DNA of 64,000 nucleotides from Pannonibacter sp051860505. GTDB lineage: Bacteria; Pseudomonadota; Alphaproteobacteria; Rhizobiales; Stappiaceae. Each line of letters begins with the position of its first letter. Within the stretch, counting starts at the first letter, position 1. This document shows positions 36,684 to 45,512 of the stretch, piece after piece. The notes below the pieces were generated by a model. That model searched no databases and was not told the DNA's origin. It saw only the letters and a program-made list of their open reading frames with translations. A program made the position numbers and the translations under genes. The stretch covers positions 27,356 to 91,355 of the forward strand of contig NZ_JBHYDX010000019.1 of assembly GCF_051860505.1 (NCBI RefSeq), given 5' to 3'.

Positions 36684-37385
36684 ATGGATTTCACGCAAAG
36701 CCTGATCGGCGGCCGCCTTGTGCGCCGCTACAAGCGGTTTCTGGCCGATGTGATCCTCGACGCCGATGGCAGCGAGGTGACGGCCCATTGCGCCAACCCC
36801 GGCTCGATGCTCGGCCTCAATGCACCCGGGTCCCGCGTCTACCTGTCCCGTTCGGACAGTCCCACGCGCAAGCTGCCGCTCAGCTGGGAACTCATCGAAG
36901 CTGATGGCGTTCTGGTCGGCATCAGCACCGCACATCCAAACCGACTGGTGGAGGAGGCGATTGTGGCCGGAGCTCTTCCAGGCCTGACTGGTTATCCGGA
37001 CCTGCGCCGTGAAGTGAAATACGGCGTCAACTCCCGCATCGACATTCTCCTCGAGGCGCCTGACCGGCCGCGCTGCTATGTCGAGGTGAAGAATGTCCAT
37101 CTGATGCGCCAGCCAGGGCTGGCCGAATTTCCAGACAGTGTCACCGCGCGTGGTGCCAAGCACCTTCGAGAGTTGTCAGACATGGTGCGGGAAGGCCATC
37201 GGGCCGTGATGGTCTATCTGGTCCAGCGCCCGGACTGCGACCGTCTCGCCCTGGCCAGCGATATTGATCCGGCCTATGCCAAAGCGCTTGACGAGGCTCG
37301 CGCGGCCGGCGTCGAGGTCATCGCCATCGGCTGCTCCGTTACGCCGGAAGCGATCCGGGTCAACCGGGTCGTTGAGGTGGTGTGA
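36684..37385 (+). CDS. sfsA: DNA/RNA nuclease SfsA
   Basis: This 233-residue protein is of the SfsA family (sugar fermentation stimulation). Visible: RRYKRFLADVILDADGSEVT, AHCANPGSMLGLNAPGSRVYL near residue 35, EVKYGVNSRIDILLE near 110 and YVEVKNVHLM near 132, a PD-(D/E)XK-like nuclease core. It starts 9 bp after trkH. The cellular role is unclear beyond nuclease fold assignment. Confidence 0.92.
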   Translation: MDFTQSLIGGRLVRRYKRFLADVILDADGSEVTAHCANPGSMLGLNAPGSRVYLSRSDSPTRKLPLSWELIEADGVLVGISTAHPNRLVEEAIVAGALPGLTGYPDLRREVKYGVNSRIDILLEAPDRPRCYVEVKNVHLMRQPGLAEFPDSVTARGAKHLRELSDMVREGHRAVMVYLVQRPDCDRLALASDIDPAYAKALDEARAAGVEVIAIGCSVTPEAIRVNRVVEVV

Positions 37386-37410
37386 GGGGAGCTTCCGGAC
37401 GCCTGCGCTA

Positions 37411-37627
37411 CTTACTCTCGTCGCTCCTGCCTTCGCAGGAGCAACGAGGGAGAAACTGGTGCCTCACCCTCTCTCGTCGCTCCTGCGCAGGCAGGAGCCT
37501 AGTACCCCCGGTCTTGTTTGGTGACTTCAGCGGAAGTACCGGCTCACAAGGCGGTATGGTTTACCGCCGGTGTGCTGTTTCGGCCGCCTCGATTACTGGG
37601 CTCCTGCCTGCGCAGGAGCGACGAGGG
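37411..37627. repeat. Cluster of three R2 REP palindromes
   Basis: Copies lie at about 37411-37450 (variant, ctcctgccttcgcaggagca), 37471-37505 (same orientation as copy 1, ggagcctagta) and 37592-37627 (reverse orientation, tactgggctcctgcctgcgc...). They fill the 286-bp gap between sfsA and the convergent L,D-transpeptidase. Nothing else was seen there. Confidence 0.8.
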
Positions 37628-37671
37628 GGCGACCGCCGCCTGGCAGCGGCAGCCCTTACCTCAATCCGCTA

Positions 37672-38364
37672 TCAGGCCTGAGCGCCCTGCAGCACCACAA
37701 CGCGCGTATCGTTCGGAACGCGGTTGTAGAGGTCGATGATGTCCTGGTTGATCAGTCGAACGCAGCCGGACGACACCGCCGTACCAATGGTCCAGTATTC
37801 GGCCGAACCATGGATCCGGTAGATCGTGTCGCGGTTGCCCTCGAAGATATAGAGTGCGCGGGCGCCAAGCGGGTTGGCCAGGCTGGGTTCCATACCATTG
37901 CGATAGGGCTCAAGCTCGGGCTGGCGCGCGATCATTTCCGCTGGCGGCGTCCACCGGGGCCATTCGCGCTTGTAAGCGATGCGCGCTGTGCCGCCCCAGG
38001 CAAAGCCGGCGCGGCCGATGCCGACGCCATAGCGCATCGCCTGTCCGCCTTCCATGGTGAGGTACAGGAAGCGGTTCGGCGTGTCGACGATGATCGTGCC
38101 GGTCGGTTCGTTCGAGGAATAGGGCACGACCTGGCGGTAGTAGATCGGATTGACCTTGCGCAGGTCCACGGCCGGGATTGGGAACCGTTCGTTCGGCATT
38201 GCGGCATACATGCGCAGATATTCCTCCGGAATGCGCGGACCGGAGGGCTGGTAGGGCTCGTAAGGCATGCCAGGCGAGGGAATCGGCTGGGCGTAGCGCG
38301 TGGTACAGCCGGCGAGCAGGGTTGCGGAGGCTGCGGCCAGGAGCTGGCGGCGGGAAAGCAACAT
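37672..38364 (-). CDS. L,D-transpeptidase lipoprotein (YkuD domain)
   Basis: This 230-residue protein begins MLLSRRQLLAAASATLLAGC: a twin-arginine-like motif and a lipobox with Cys at residue 20, so probably a Tat-exported lipoprotein. The catalytic signature is IYRIHGSAEYWTIGTAVSSG then CVRLINQDIIDLYNRV near 190-215. It acts on peptidoglycan or on lipoprotein anchoring. The preceding FLYLTMEGGQAMRYGVGIGR and GGTARIAYKREWPRWTPP are family signatures. It is distinct from the shorter secreted copy at 6058. Confidence 0.92.
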   Translation of the reverse strand: MLLSRRQLLAAASATLLAGCTTRYAQPIPSPGMPYEPYQPSGPRIPEEYLRMYAAMPNERFPIPAVDLRKVNPIYYRQVVPYSSNEPTGTIIVDTPNRFLYLTMEGGQAMRYGVGIGRAGFAWGGTARIAYKREWPRWTPPAEMIARQPELEPYRNGMEPSLANPLGARALYIFEGNRDTIYRIHGSAEYWTIGTAVSSGCVRLINQDIIDLYNRVPNDTRVVVLQGAQA

Positions 38365-38481
38365 GTAACAACCTCGGTGTCTGGATCGGTCCTGGCCGGT
38401 CTGAAGGCCGGACGTGTTGTCCTTGTGTCTCAGATTCAACTTGCCGGGAGCTTAAAGCCCTGGCCGTTGAGCTAATTTCTG

Positions 38482-38859
38482 TCAGGCAAAGCCGGCTTTG
38501 GGCGGCGGGACGTCCGTCTCGCGCGGCGCATCACTTCGCGCCTCAAGCCGGGCGGGCAATCGCGGTTCAACGCGCCAGCCTGGCGTCGGTTCCATCGCCA
38601 GGGCCGGTTCGGGCCGGAAATCAGGGCATTTCGCCTGCAGGCACCGCTTCAGCTTGCCAAGATCGGCACGCATTCGCTCGTCGGCGATCGAGACATGCCG
38701 CTCCGGCACCGTGCGCAGGCCCGCCAGTGTCACGTCAGCCGGCGAGGGGGCCGCAATCGGGCGCAACGCGATCAGCACCAGGGCAACCAGCCCCAGCAGC
38801 CGTCCGGCCCAGATCAGACCCTGCATGGGTCGCAGGCATATGTGTGTCAAGAAATCCAT
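38482..38859 (-). CDS. Hypothetical membrane-anchored protein
   Basis: This 125-residue protein has an N-terminal hydrophobic segment (GLIWAGRLLGLVALVLIAL, near residues 14-32), then a Pro/Arg-rich soluble part with a short pair KRCLQAKC. No family was recognised. GAGG lies close to the start. Frames on the opposite strand overlap, so the call rests on the membrane anchor and reasonable codon use only. Confidence 0.5.
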   Translation of the reverse strand: MDFLTHICLRPMQGLIWAGRLLGLVALVLIALRPIAAPSPADVTLAGLRTVPERHVSIADERMRADLGKLKRCLQAKCPDFRPEPALAMEPTPGWRVEPRLPARLEARSDAPRETDVPPPKAGFA

Positions 38860-39079
38860 GCCCTCGCATCGCGGCAGATTGTGGCGCGGATTGGGACAGG
38901 TGGCGTCAAATGGGCGTGAGCCTTGCGTGATTGGGCATTTTTCACGCAGTGTGACTTTTTCGCCTCGGTGTGGTCCGCATGCGGCTTACGGGCACAACTG
39001 GCGTCACGAAACCAGCACGGGCCCAGTAGGGCCTCTCGGCTCCTCAACTGGGGCAGGGCCATTGGAGATGTAGCCAGAC

Positions 39080-39262
39080 GGTTTTCGCGGCCTCGAAGCT
39101 CCCCTCCCCCTCGTGGGGAGGGGTAAGGGGTGGGGGCACGGGAAGCTGTTAGATCACAATGAGTCTTAACTACGCCTGGTCAGGAACGTGAACCCTGGAT
39201 CTTAGTCCGCTCCCCCCACCCCCAAGCCCCTCCCCACGAGGGGGAGGGGAGCGGAGAGGCCG
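39080..39262 (+). repeat. Inverted-arm intergenic element, copy C
   Basis: The arms ctcccctccccctcgtgggg... and ...ccccacgagggggaggggag flank the shared centre (acgcctggtcaggaacgtga). About 93 percent of the arm is perfectly paired. It lies in the gap 38860-39439, together with an R3 repeat. Confidence 0.8.
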
Positions 39263-39296
39263 ATGTTGATGACAAGGCACGCATCTTTTTCTTTCT

Positions 39297-39381
39297 TCAT
39301 GGTCGGGCTTGTCCCGACCACCTGCTGGTCATCGATTTGCGCAGATCCTCGGCTCAAGGCCAAGGATGACGAAGGAGACGG
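39297..39381 (+). repeat. Two-hairpin intergenic repeat, family R3, copy 2
   Basis: catggtcgggcttgtcccgacca, then gatttgcgcag, then cctcggctcaaggccaagga; the order and spacing match 11686-11772. Confidence 0.75.
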
Positions 39382-39439
39382 GGGCGGCTCGCCAGCGCCC
39401 ATGCGGCGCCCTTTTGCCTGTTCGCTTCTAGCTGGTTTC

Positions 39440-39949
39440 TCAGCCCGCCGTGGCTTTGTTGAGCGGCGGCTGGAACTGCCAGCCCATGTCCCAGGGGAAA
39501 TAGATCCAGGTGTCCTGCGACACTTCCGTCACGAAGGTATCGACCAGCGGCCGGCCCATCGGCTTGGCATAGACGGTGGCAAAATGCGCCTTCGGCAGCA
39601 TTTCGCGCACGACGCGGGCGGTCTTGCCGGTGTCGACCAGATCGTCGATGACAAGCACGCCATTGCCGTCCCCGCCCTCAAGGCCGATGACCTTCGGGTC
39701 GATCGGCTTGATCACGCGCAGGGAGCCCTGGTTCTCATAGTCATGATAGGAGGCGACGCACACCGTCTCGATCATGCGGATGCCGAGTTCGCGTGCAACG
39801 ATGGCTGCGGGAACCAGCCCGCCACGGGTGATGCAGACGATGGCCTGCCATTCGCCCTGGCCGGACAGCCGCCAGGCAAGCGCCCGGGCGTCGCGGTGGA
39901 ACTGGTCCCAGGAAACGGGAAAGGCCTTGTTCTGTTCGGGGTTTTCCAT
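39440..39949 (-). CDS. gpt: Xanthine-guanine phosphoribosyltransferase
   Basis: This 169-residue purine salvage enzyme transfers phosphoribosyl from PRPP to guanine or xanthine. The PRPP loop is GVLVIDDLVDTGKTARVVR near residue 95, with ITRGGLVPAAIVARELGIR near 40 and the C-terminal WIYFPWDMGWQFQPP, a Gpt-specific ending. Full family length. The ATG at 39949 follows a short gap from a CinA-like gene on the same strand. Confidence 0.93.
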   Translation of the reverse strand: MENPEQNKAFPVSWDQFHRDARALAWRLSGQGEWQAIVCITRGGLVPAAIVARELGIRMIETVCVASYHDYENQGSLRVIKPIDPKVIGLEGGDGNGVLVIDDLVDTGKTARVVREMLPKAHFATVYAKPMGRPLVDTFVTEVSQDTWIYFPWDMGWQFQPPLNKATAG

Positions 39950-40011
39950 GTGTCTGTCGTCCTTGCGGCCTTGGCCGTTTGCGTTTGGCCCCGAGGGTCG
40001 GGGCGGAAGTG

Positions 40012-40773
40012 TCAGGCTTTTTTGGCAGCTTCCATGGCTTTGGCCGCGGCGACCGCCGCCTCGACGTCAGCGGCCACGGGGCCGAGCCGCGCGGCATCGC
40101 GGCTGCGCAGCACAACCTGGGTGCTGAAGCGACCGTCGGTCATGCGCGGATAGGAGCCGATGATCACATCCAGGTTCTCGCCCTGGATGGTCCGGAGCGC
40201 GTCGGCGATGCGGCTTTCGGGCAGATCCGCATCGACCGTCTGCGACAGGATCCTTGCCCCGCCACGCAGGGTCGGGGCGATGGCATCCAGCATCGCCTGC
40301 ATGATCGAGGGCACACCGGCCATCACATGTACATTGCCGATCCGAAAGCCCGGTGCTTTCGACACCTTGTTCTCGATCAGGTCCGCGCCGGCCGGAATAC
40401 GGGCCATGCGCTGGCGCGCAGGGGTGAATTCGCCGGGCGGATAGTGCGCGGACAGGAGCGCCATGGCGCGCGGGTCATGATCGATGGTGACGCCGAAGGC
40501 CTTGGCGATGCTGTCGGCCGTGATGTCGTCGTGGGTCGGGCCGATGCCACCGGAGGTGAAGACATAGTCATATTGGCCGCGCAGCGCGTTCACGGCCTCG
40601 ACGATACGCGCCTCGATGTCGGGAACAACACGCACTTCCATCAGGTCGATACCGGCCAGGGTCAGGAACTCGGCGATATAGCCGATGTTCTTGTCCTTGG
40701 TCCGGCCGGACAGGATCTCGTCTCCGATGACGAGAAAGGCAGCCGTCACGATCCCTTGCGATGCGTCGTCCAT
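40012..40773 (-). CDS. Molybdopterin-binding CinA-like protein (MoCF domain only)
   Basis: This 253-residue protein carries the CinA/MoeA-type MoCF domain: LVIGDEILSGRTKDKN near 14, VFTSGGIGPTHDDITADSIA near 70 and GVPSIMQAMLDA near 155. Only the N-terminal part of full CinA is present; the nicotinamide-deamidase domain is absent. Bacterial proteins of this length are usually annotated as competence/damage-inducible or NMN/FAD-related hydrolases; function is not settled. Confidence 0.85.
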   Translation of the reverse strand: MDDASQGIVTAAFLVIGDEILSGRTKDKNIGYIAEFLTLAGIDLMEVRVVPDIEARIVEAVNALRGQYDYVFTSGGIGPTHDDITADSIAKAFGVTIDHDPRAMALLSAHYPPGEFTPARQRMARIPAGADLIENKVSKAPGFRIGNVHVMAGVPSIMQAMLDAIAPTLRGGARILSQTVDADLPESRIADALRTIQGENLDVIIGSYPRMTDGRFSTQVVLRSRDAARLGPVAADVEAAVAAAKAMEAAKKA

Positions 40774-40885
40774 GCAGACCTCTCCAGTGACCGGTTTGCC
40801 CTGGCTCCAGGAGAGACACCGGGCATCCGTCCTGCCGCGTCTGCTGCAGGCCGGTTTCTGCCTTTATCGCAAGCGCGGGCTTCGC

Positions 40886-42085
40886 TCAAGCGGTGCCGCT
40901 GTCGCGCCAGCCGTAGATCCAGTCCATCCGCCGCAAAAGCCGCTCCGGCGAACTGGCTCTCAGCACCGTGTCACGGGCGAGCGATGCCGGCCAGGCCATG
41001 TGATAGATCGTGGCATTGGTGCTGGCGGCCTGTTGCACCTGGGTCGCGCGCGGCTGGCGCTGCTGCTGGTAGGCGGCCAATGCTGCGGGGATGTCTTTCG
41101 CCCCTTGCATCACCCGGCCGAGAACAGCCGCATCCTCGATCGCCATCGCTGCGCCTTGCGCGGCAAACGGCAACATCGCGTGGGCCGCATCTCCCAGCAA
41201 GGCGATCCGTCCCTTGGCCCAGGGCCTGTCCGCGTCGACGGCGCACAGCGCCCACCGCAACCATACATCGGGGAGTTGCATCACCGCGCGGATTTCGGCC
41301 GGCCAGTCGGCAAACCGGCGCAGCAGGGCGTCGCGATCTGCCGGTTCCGACCAGCCCTCCGCATCCCAGTTCTCCTCGACAAGGGCCACCAGGTTGAACT
41401 CGCGTCCGGAGCGGACCGGGTAATGCACCAGATGCGCCTTCGGACCGAGCCAAAGCCCGGTTTCGGTCATCAGTTCATCGGGAACGGCGCTTGCCGGCAG
41501 CGTGGCGCGATAGGCCGTGCGGCCGGAGAATCGCGCCTCGGGGCCCCTCATCACCCGCTGGCGGACCTCGGAGCGCACGCCATCAGCGCCGATCAGGGCG
41601 CAGGCGCTGAGCTTGCGCGATTCGTTCGCAGTTGTGATCTGGGCCTCGATGCCGGTGCCGGTCTGCACCACGTCTGCGAGCATGGCACCGAGGGTCAGGG
41701 TGATCGCCGGGCTGGTGCTGACAGCCTCGAGCAGCACCTTCTGCAGGTCGGCCCGATGCAGCACCAGATAGGGCAGGCCATAGCGCTCGCGGGCGACGGG
41801 GCCAAGCGGCACCCGCGCAAGGTCGCGGCCGTTTCGGGCACTGCGGATGCGTACGGTCGCCGGTTCCGCCGCTTTTGCTTCAAGCGCCGGGAGCAGCCCG
41901 AAGCCGGCAAGGACCCCAAGGGCGTTGGGCGACAGCTGCAGTCCGGCGCCAACTTCCGCCAGCCGTTCCGTTCGCTCCAGCAGTTCAACGCGGTAGCCAG
42001 CCCGCGCCAGGCAGAGCGCAGCCGTCAAGCCGCCAATACCGGCACCGATGACGGCAACAGGCAGGGCGGGAATCGAGTGTGTCAT
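40886..42085 (-). CDS. FAD-dependent monooxygenase (aromatic hydroxylase type)
   Basis: This 399-residue group A flavoprotein monooxygenase has nucleotide motif VIGAGIGGLTAALCLARAGY near residue 13, the DG motif GADGVRSEVRQ near 165 and the FAD-binding GDAAHAMLPFAAQGAAMAIE near 297. It resembles salicylate and 3-hydroxybenzoate hydroxylases, which hydroxylate aromatics with NAD(P)H and oxygen. No other aromatic degradation gene is nearby, so the substrate is open. Confidence 0.88.
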   Translation of the reverse strand: MTHSIPALPVAVIGAGIGGLTAALCLARAGYRVELLERTERLAEVGAGLQLSPNALGVLAGFGLLPALEAKAAEPATVRIRSARNGRDLARVPLGPVARERYGLPYLVLHRADLQKVLLEAVSTSPAITLTLGAMLADVVQTGTGIEAQITTANESRKLSACALIGADGVRSEVRQRVMRGPEARFSGRTAYRATLPASAVPDELMTETGLWLGPKAHLVHYPVRSGREFNLVALVEENWDAEGWSEPADRDALLRRFADWPAEIRAVMQLPDVWLRWALCAVDADRPWAKGRIALLGDAAHAMLPFAAQGAAMAIEDAAVLGRVMQGAKDIPAALAAYQQQRQPRATQVQQAASTNATIYHMAWPASLARDTVLRASSPERLLRRMDWIYGWRDSGTA

Positions 42086-42104
42086 GAAAGGGCTCGCAGC
42101 CGTA

Positions 42105-42350
42105 TCAGGCCGCGACAGGGACCCAGACGCAATCCGACGGTTCCGCCTGGCCGGCCTTCAGCGACGGGTTGTACTTGTACAGCGTCGAGCAATAGGGGCA
42201 GACGATCTGGTCCTCGTGGCCGAGATCGAGGAATACATGCGGATGGTCAAAGGGCGGGTTCGCCCCGATGCACATGAATTCGCGCGCGCCGATCTCGATG
42301 CAGTCGTGGCCGCTGGTATTCTGGAAATGCGGGACAACATGATCCGCCAT
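42105..42350 (-). CDS. Small CHCC-type zinc-finger protein
   Basis: This 81-residue protein has the zf-CHCC pattern: Cys in SGHDCIEIG, Cys in FMCIGANPPFDHPHVF with two His, and a CPYC pair in DQIVCPYCSTLYKYNPS. The family includes the NDUFS6-like accessory subunit of complex I. It lies 20 bp upstream of the leftward monooxygenase gene, so in one transcript. Confidence 0.85.
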   Translation of the reverse strand: MADHVVPHFQNTSGHDCIEIGAREFMCIGANPPFDHPHVFLDLGHEDQIVCPYCSTLYKYNPSLKAGQAEPSDCVWVPVAA

Positions 42351-42575
42351 GGTACCTGTCCAATTGTCTGACTACGCTTGAGTGGTGGCCGAACATACTG
42401 TCTTGCTGCAGCAAAGGGTAGGGGCTTTGCGCCGATACGCACATTCGCCGCAGTCTGGTTCCGCCCGCGATCTGCCTGCGAACCGCATGCGCCATTTCCG
42501 GCCTTTGCGCGCCGGCGCCGAATGCGTAAGGTACAGGTTACGCGATATTCCTTTAACGTAAGCGTCAAGGTGACT

Positions 42576-43328
42576 ATGCTGAAGTTTTCCGGCGACGGGG
42601 TCGACATTGCCTATCTGGACGAGGGCGAGGGCGAGCCGATCCTTCTCATTCACGGCTTTGCCTCCAACAAGACCGTCAACTGGGCCTATCCGGGTTGGGT
42701 CGACCTGTTGCGCAAGGATGGCCGCCGGGTCATCGCCCTCGACAATCGCGGTCATGGCGACAGCAGTAAGTTCTATGATCCGGCCGACTACGGCGCGCCG
42801 ATCATGGCCGAGGATGCCCGCCGCCTTCTCGATCATCTCGGCCTCGATCAGGTCGATGTCATGGGCTATTCCATGGGCGCGCGCATCTCCGCCTTTCTCA
42901 CGCTCAATCACCCGCAGCGTGTCCGCCGGGCGATTTTCGGTGGTCTCGGCTATGGCATGGTGAATGGGGTGGGTGATCCCGAGCCGATCGCGCGTGGTCT
43001 GGAGGCGGACAGCCTTGCCGATGTGCCCGACCGCACCGGCCGCGCTTTCCGCGCCTTCGCCGAGCAGACCAAATCGGACCGCAAGGCGCTGGCGGCCTGC
43101 ATCCGCTCGTCACGCCAGAAGATTACGGAAGAAGACGTTGCCCGCATCCGCCGCCCGGTTCTGGTGGCGGTTGGAACCAAGGATGACATCGCTGGCTCAG
43201 CGGAGGATCTGGCGGCGCTTATCCCCGGTGCCCGCGTGCTCGACATCCCTGGCCGTGACCACATGGTCGCGGTGGGCGACAAAGTGTTCAAGCAGGGTGT
43301 ACTCGACTTCCTGGCGGAGACAGACTGA
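42576..43328 (+). CDS. Alpha/beta hydrolase 1
   Basis: This 250-residue alpha/beta-fold hydrolase has oxyanion HGF near residue 25, nucleophile elbow GYSMGA near 95 with Ser, and the likely catalytic His in GRDHMVAVGD near 230. AAGGTG precedes the ATG at 42576, which is better than the longer frame. Its stop overlaps the next hydrolase start by one base (TGATG). The substrate is unknown. Confidence 0.88.
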   Translation: MLKFSGDGVDIAYLDEGEGEPILLIHGFASNKTVNWAYPGWVDLLRKDGRRVIALDNRGHGDSSKFYDPADYGAPIMAEDARRLLDHLGLDQVDVMGYSMGARISAFLTLNHPQRVRRAIFGGLGYGMVNGVGDPEPIARGLEADSLADVPDRTGRAFRAFAEQTKSDRKALAACIRSSRQKITEEDVARIRRPVLVAVGTKDDIAGSAEDLAALIPGARVLDIPGRDHMVAVGDKVFKQGVLDFLAETD

Positions 43329-44209
43329 TGGTCAAGACGCTCTCCTTCACCGGTGTGGAAGGCAACAGGCTCGTCGCTGACCGGTTCGGCGCGGAGGGCG
43401 CTCCGGTGCTGCTGCTGCATGGCGGCGGCCAGACCCGGCATGCCTGGGCCGGGACAGGAGAGCGTCTGGCCGGGGCGGGCTTCAGCGCCGTCTGCCTCGA
43501 TCAGCGCGGCCACGGCGAGAGCGACTGGGTGGCGTCCGGCAACTATGCCTTTCTCGACTTCGGCCGTGACCTCGTGCGTGTGGCTTCCACGCTCACCGCC
43601 GAACATGGCCGGCGCCCGGTTCTGATCGGCGCATCCCTTGGCGGCCTCGCCGGCATTCTCGCCGAGGGGCATCTTGCCCCCGGCAGCCTGTCCGCCCTGG
43701 TGCTGGTCGACATTACGCCACGGGTCGATCTTGGCGGGGTGTCGAAGATCGTCGAGTTCATGTCCGCCAACATGGCCGACGGCTTTGCCAGCGTCGAGGA
43801 CGCGGCAGACGCCATCGCCGCCTATCTGCCGCATCGCCCGCGGCCAGCCTCGCTGGAGGGCCTTGCCAAGAACCTGCGCCCGACCCCGGACGGCCGCCTG
43901 CGCTGGCACTGGGATCCGCGCTTTATCTCCGCCCGTCATTCGGATGGCGATGTCGCCCGGGCCATGGCCGAAGACGAACTGATTGCTGCCGCCCGCCACC
44001 TGTCCTTGCCGGTGCTGCTGGTGCGTGGCGGTCGCTCGGAGCTGGTGTCAGAGGCCCATGTCGCGGAGTTCCAGTCCCTCGTGCCCCATGCCCGTTTCGT
44101 TGACGTCGAAGCCGCCGGCCACATGGTCGCCGGCGACCGCAACGACGTCTTCACTGAGGCTCTGGTCGATTTCCTCGAGACCCTCGAGGCGTCGGCCACG
44201 CCGGCGTGA
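43328..44209 (+). CDS. Alpha/beta hydrolase 2
   Basis: This 293-residue hydrolase is translated directly after the first. HGGGQTRHAW carries the oxyanion segment near residue 29, the elbow is IGASLGGLAG near 99, and the His is in EAAGHMVAGDRND near 262. The two share weak similarity and order, so they may come from an old duplication or act on the same ester. No dehydrogenase or peroxidase is adjacent. Confidence 0.88.
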   Translation: MVKTLSFTGVEGNRLVADRFGAEGAPVLLLHGGGQTRHAWAGTGERLAGAGFSAVCLDQRGHGESDWVASGNYAFLDFGRDLVRVASTLTAEHGRRPVLIGASLGGLAGILAEGHLAPGSLSALVLVDITPRVDLGGVSKIVEFMSANMADGFASVEDAADAIAAYLPHRPRPASLEGLAKNLRPTPDGRLRWHWDPRFISARHSDGDVARAMAEDELIAAARHLSLPVLLVRGGRSELVSEAHVAEFQSLVPHARFVDVEAAGHMVAGDRNDVFTEALVDFLETLEASATPA

Positions 44210-44402
44210 CCTGCCCGGGTTTTCCTGAATCCCCGCAACCGCTTGCCTGCATCGGCTCATTTCAGTGTCGGCCATGGCCTCAGGGGATGATTCAAGCGCT
44301 TGCTGTTCTGATTCAGAATCAAGCGATATTGTTGTTCAGGATCAGTTGGTTACACCCGTTTCCTTGCGCGTGTTATTTTGTCCCGCCCCCTCACTTTTCG
44401 TC

Positions 44403-44425
44403 ATGCCATGGCTCGACCATGGCAT
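44403..44425 (+). repeat. Palindrome atgccatgg-ctcga-ccatggcat
   Basis: A 9-bp perfect stem lies in the 263-bp gap between two convergent genes. Its shape (tcatg-stem-ctcga-stem-cc) resembles the first hairpin of family R3. It may act as a bidirectional terminator. Confidence 0.5.
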
Positions 44426-44472
44426 CCAGGCCGTGACCTCTCATCCCGGCTCATCACCGCGTCAGTCACGCC

Positions 44473-45261
44473 CTATTCCCCCCGGAAGACCGGGCTCCGT
44501 TTCTCAAGAAACGCTGTCCGCCCCTCGGCAAAGTCGGCGCTGTCAAAGCAGTGCTCGGCCGCCGCATTGGCTGCGGACAGGTCGCCGCTTGCGAGTGCGG
44601 TCAGGGCGGCCTTGGTCGCAGTGATGGTCAGCGGTGCGTTGTCCGCCAGCGTTGCTGCCAGTGCCCGTGTTTCCGTCTCCAGGTCGTCCGCGTCGACCAG
44701 CCGGTCGATCAGCCCGATCCGCTCGGCCTCGGCAGCGTCAATGCGGCGGGCGGTGAAGACGAGGTCCTTGGCTCTTGCCGCTCCGGTCAGGGCTACAATG
44801 TCGGCCAGGGCTGTGGGCGGATAAGCAATGCCCAGCCGGGCGGCCGGAATGCCGAAGCTGGAGCCTTGGGCCGCAACCCGCAGGTCACAGGCTGCTGCCA
44901 GTCCCAGTCCGCCGCCGAGGCAATGGCCGCGGATCATGGCAATGGTCGGCCTCGGGCTGGCGCGCAGCGCATCGAAGGCGGCGACATTGATCGCCTCATA
45001 GGCCTTGGCGTCCTTGGCGTTGCCGCGCAGCGCCGCGAATTCCGAAATGTCCGCCCCGGCGACGAATGTTTCCTCGCCTGCTCCCCGGACGATGACCACG
45101 CGGACCTGCGGGGCAGCGACAGCCTCTTCCACCGCGTCCGGCACGGCCTGCCACATTGCCAGTGTCAGGGCATTGCGGCGCTCTCGATTGTCGATGGTGA
45201 TGAAGGCCAGCGCCCCCTCGATCGTGAGTGTGATGCAGCCATGGCGTGCGGGCAGGTTCAT
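44473..45261 (-). CDS. Enoyl-CoA hydratase/isomerase family protein lacking hydratase glutamates
   Basis: This 262-residue crotonase-fold protein has AGADISEFAAL near residue 66 and the oxyanion-hole GHCLGGGLGLAAACDLRVA near 108. In true hydratases the two catalytic Glu fall in GGGCEL and QPEIxLG-type segments; here these positions read GGLGLA and GIPAARLGIA, so both are absent. It therefore is probably not a 2-enoyl-CoA hydratase and may be an isomerase, decarboxylase or other crotonase. The ATG at 45261 is preferred to 45342. Confidence 0.85.
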   Translation of the reverse strand: MNLPARHGCITLTIEGALAFITIDNRERRNALTLAMWQAVPDAVEEAVAAPQVRVVIVRGAGEETFVAGADISEFAALRGNAKDAKAYEAINVAAFDALRASPRPTIAMIRGHCLGGGLGLAAACDLRVAAQGSSFGIPAARLGIAYPPTALADIVALTGAARAKDLVFTARRIDAAEAERIGLIDRLVDADDLETETRALAATLADNAPLTITATKAALTALASGDLSAANAAAEHCFDSADFAEGRTAFLEKRSPVFRGE

Positions 45262-45512
45262 GGTCAGATGGTCCTTGCGATGATAACGTCCGGGGCTGTA
45301 CGAGAGGGCGGACGACTGCTGCGGGCAGGCTGCTGCGACCAACCGACGGCAGACCTTGCGAAGCTGTGTTCCGCTCCTTACTGAGTGTGAACCGTGTTCG
45401 CGTACAAGCCAGCCAATGGTATGGCCGGCATGGCCCTTGTGGTAACATGATCCAAACGGTTTCGGCTTGAGACGGTGCGCGCCGCGCTGCCGGCCTTTGA
45501 AGGAGACAAGCC

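Noticed and set aside
37411..37627. Clustered palindromes as a CRISPR array
   Set aside because: Only three imperfect copies in mixed orientation, unequal spacing, and no cas genes.
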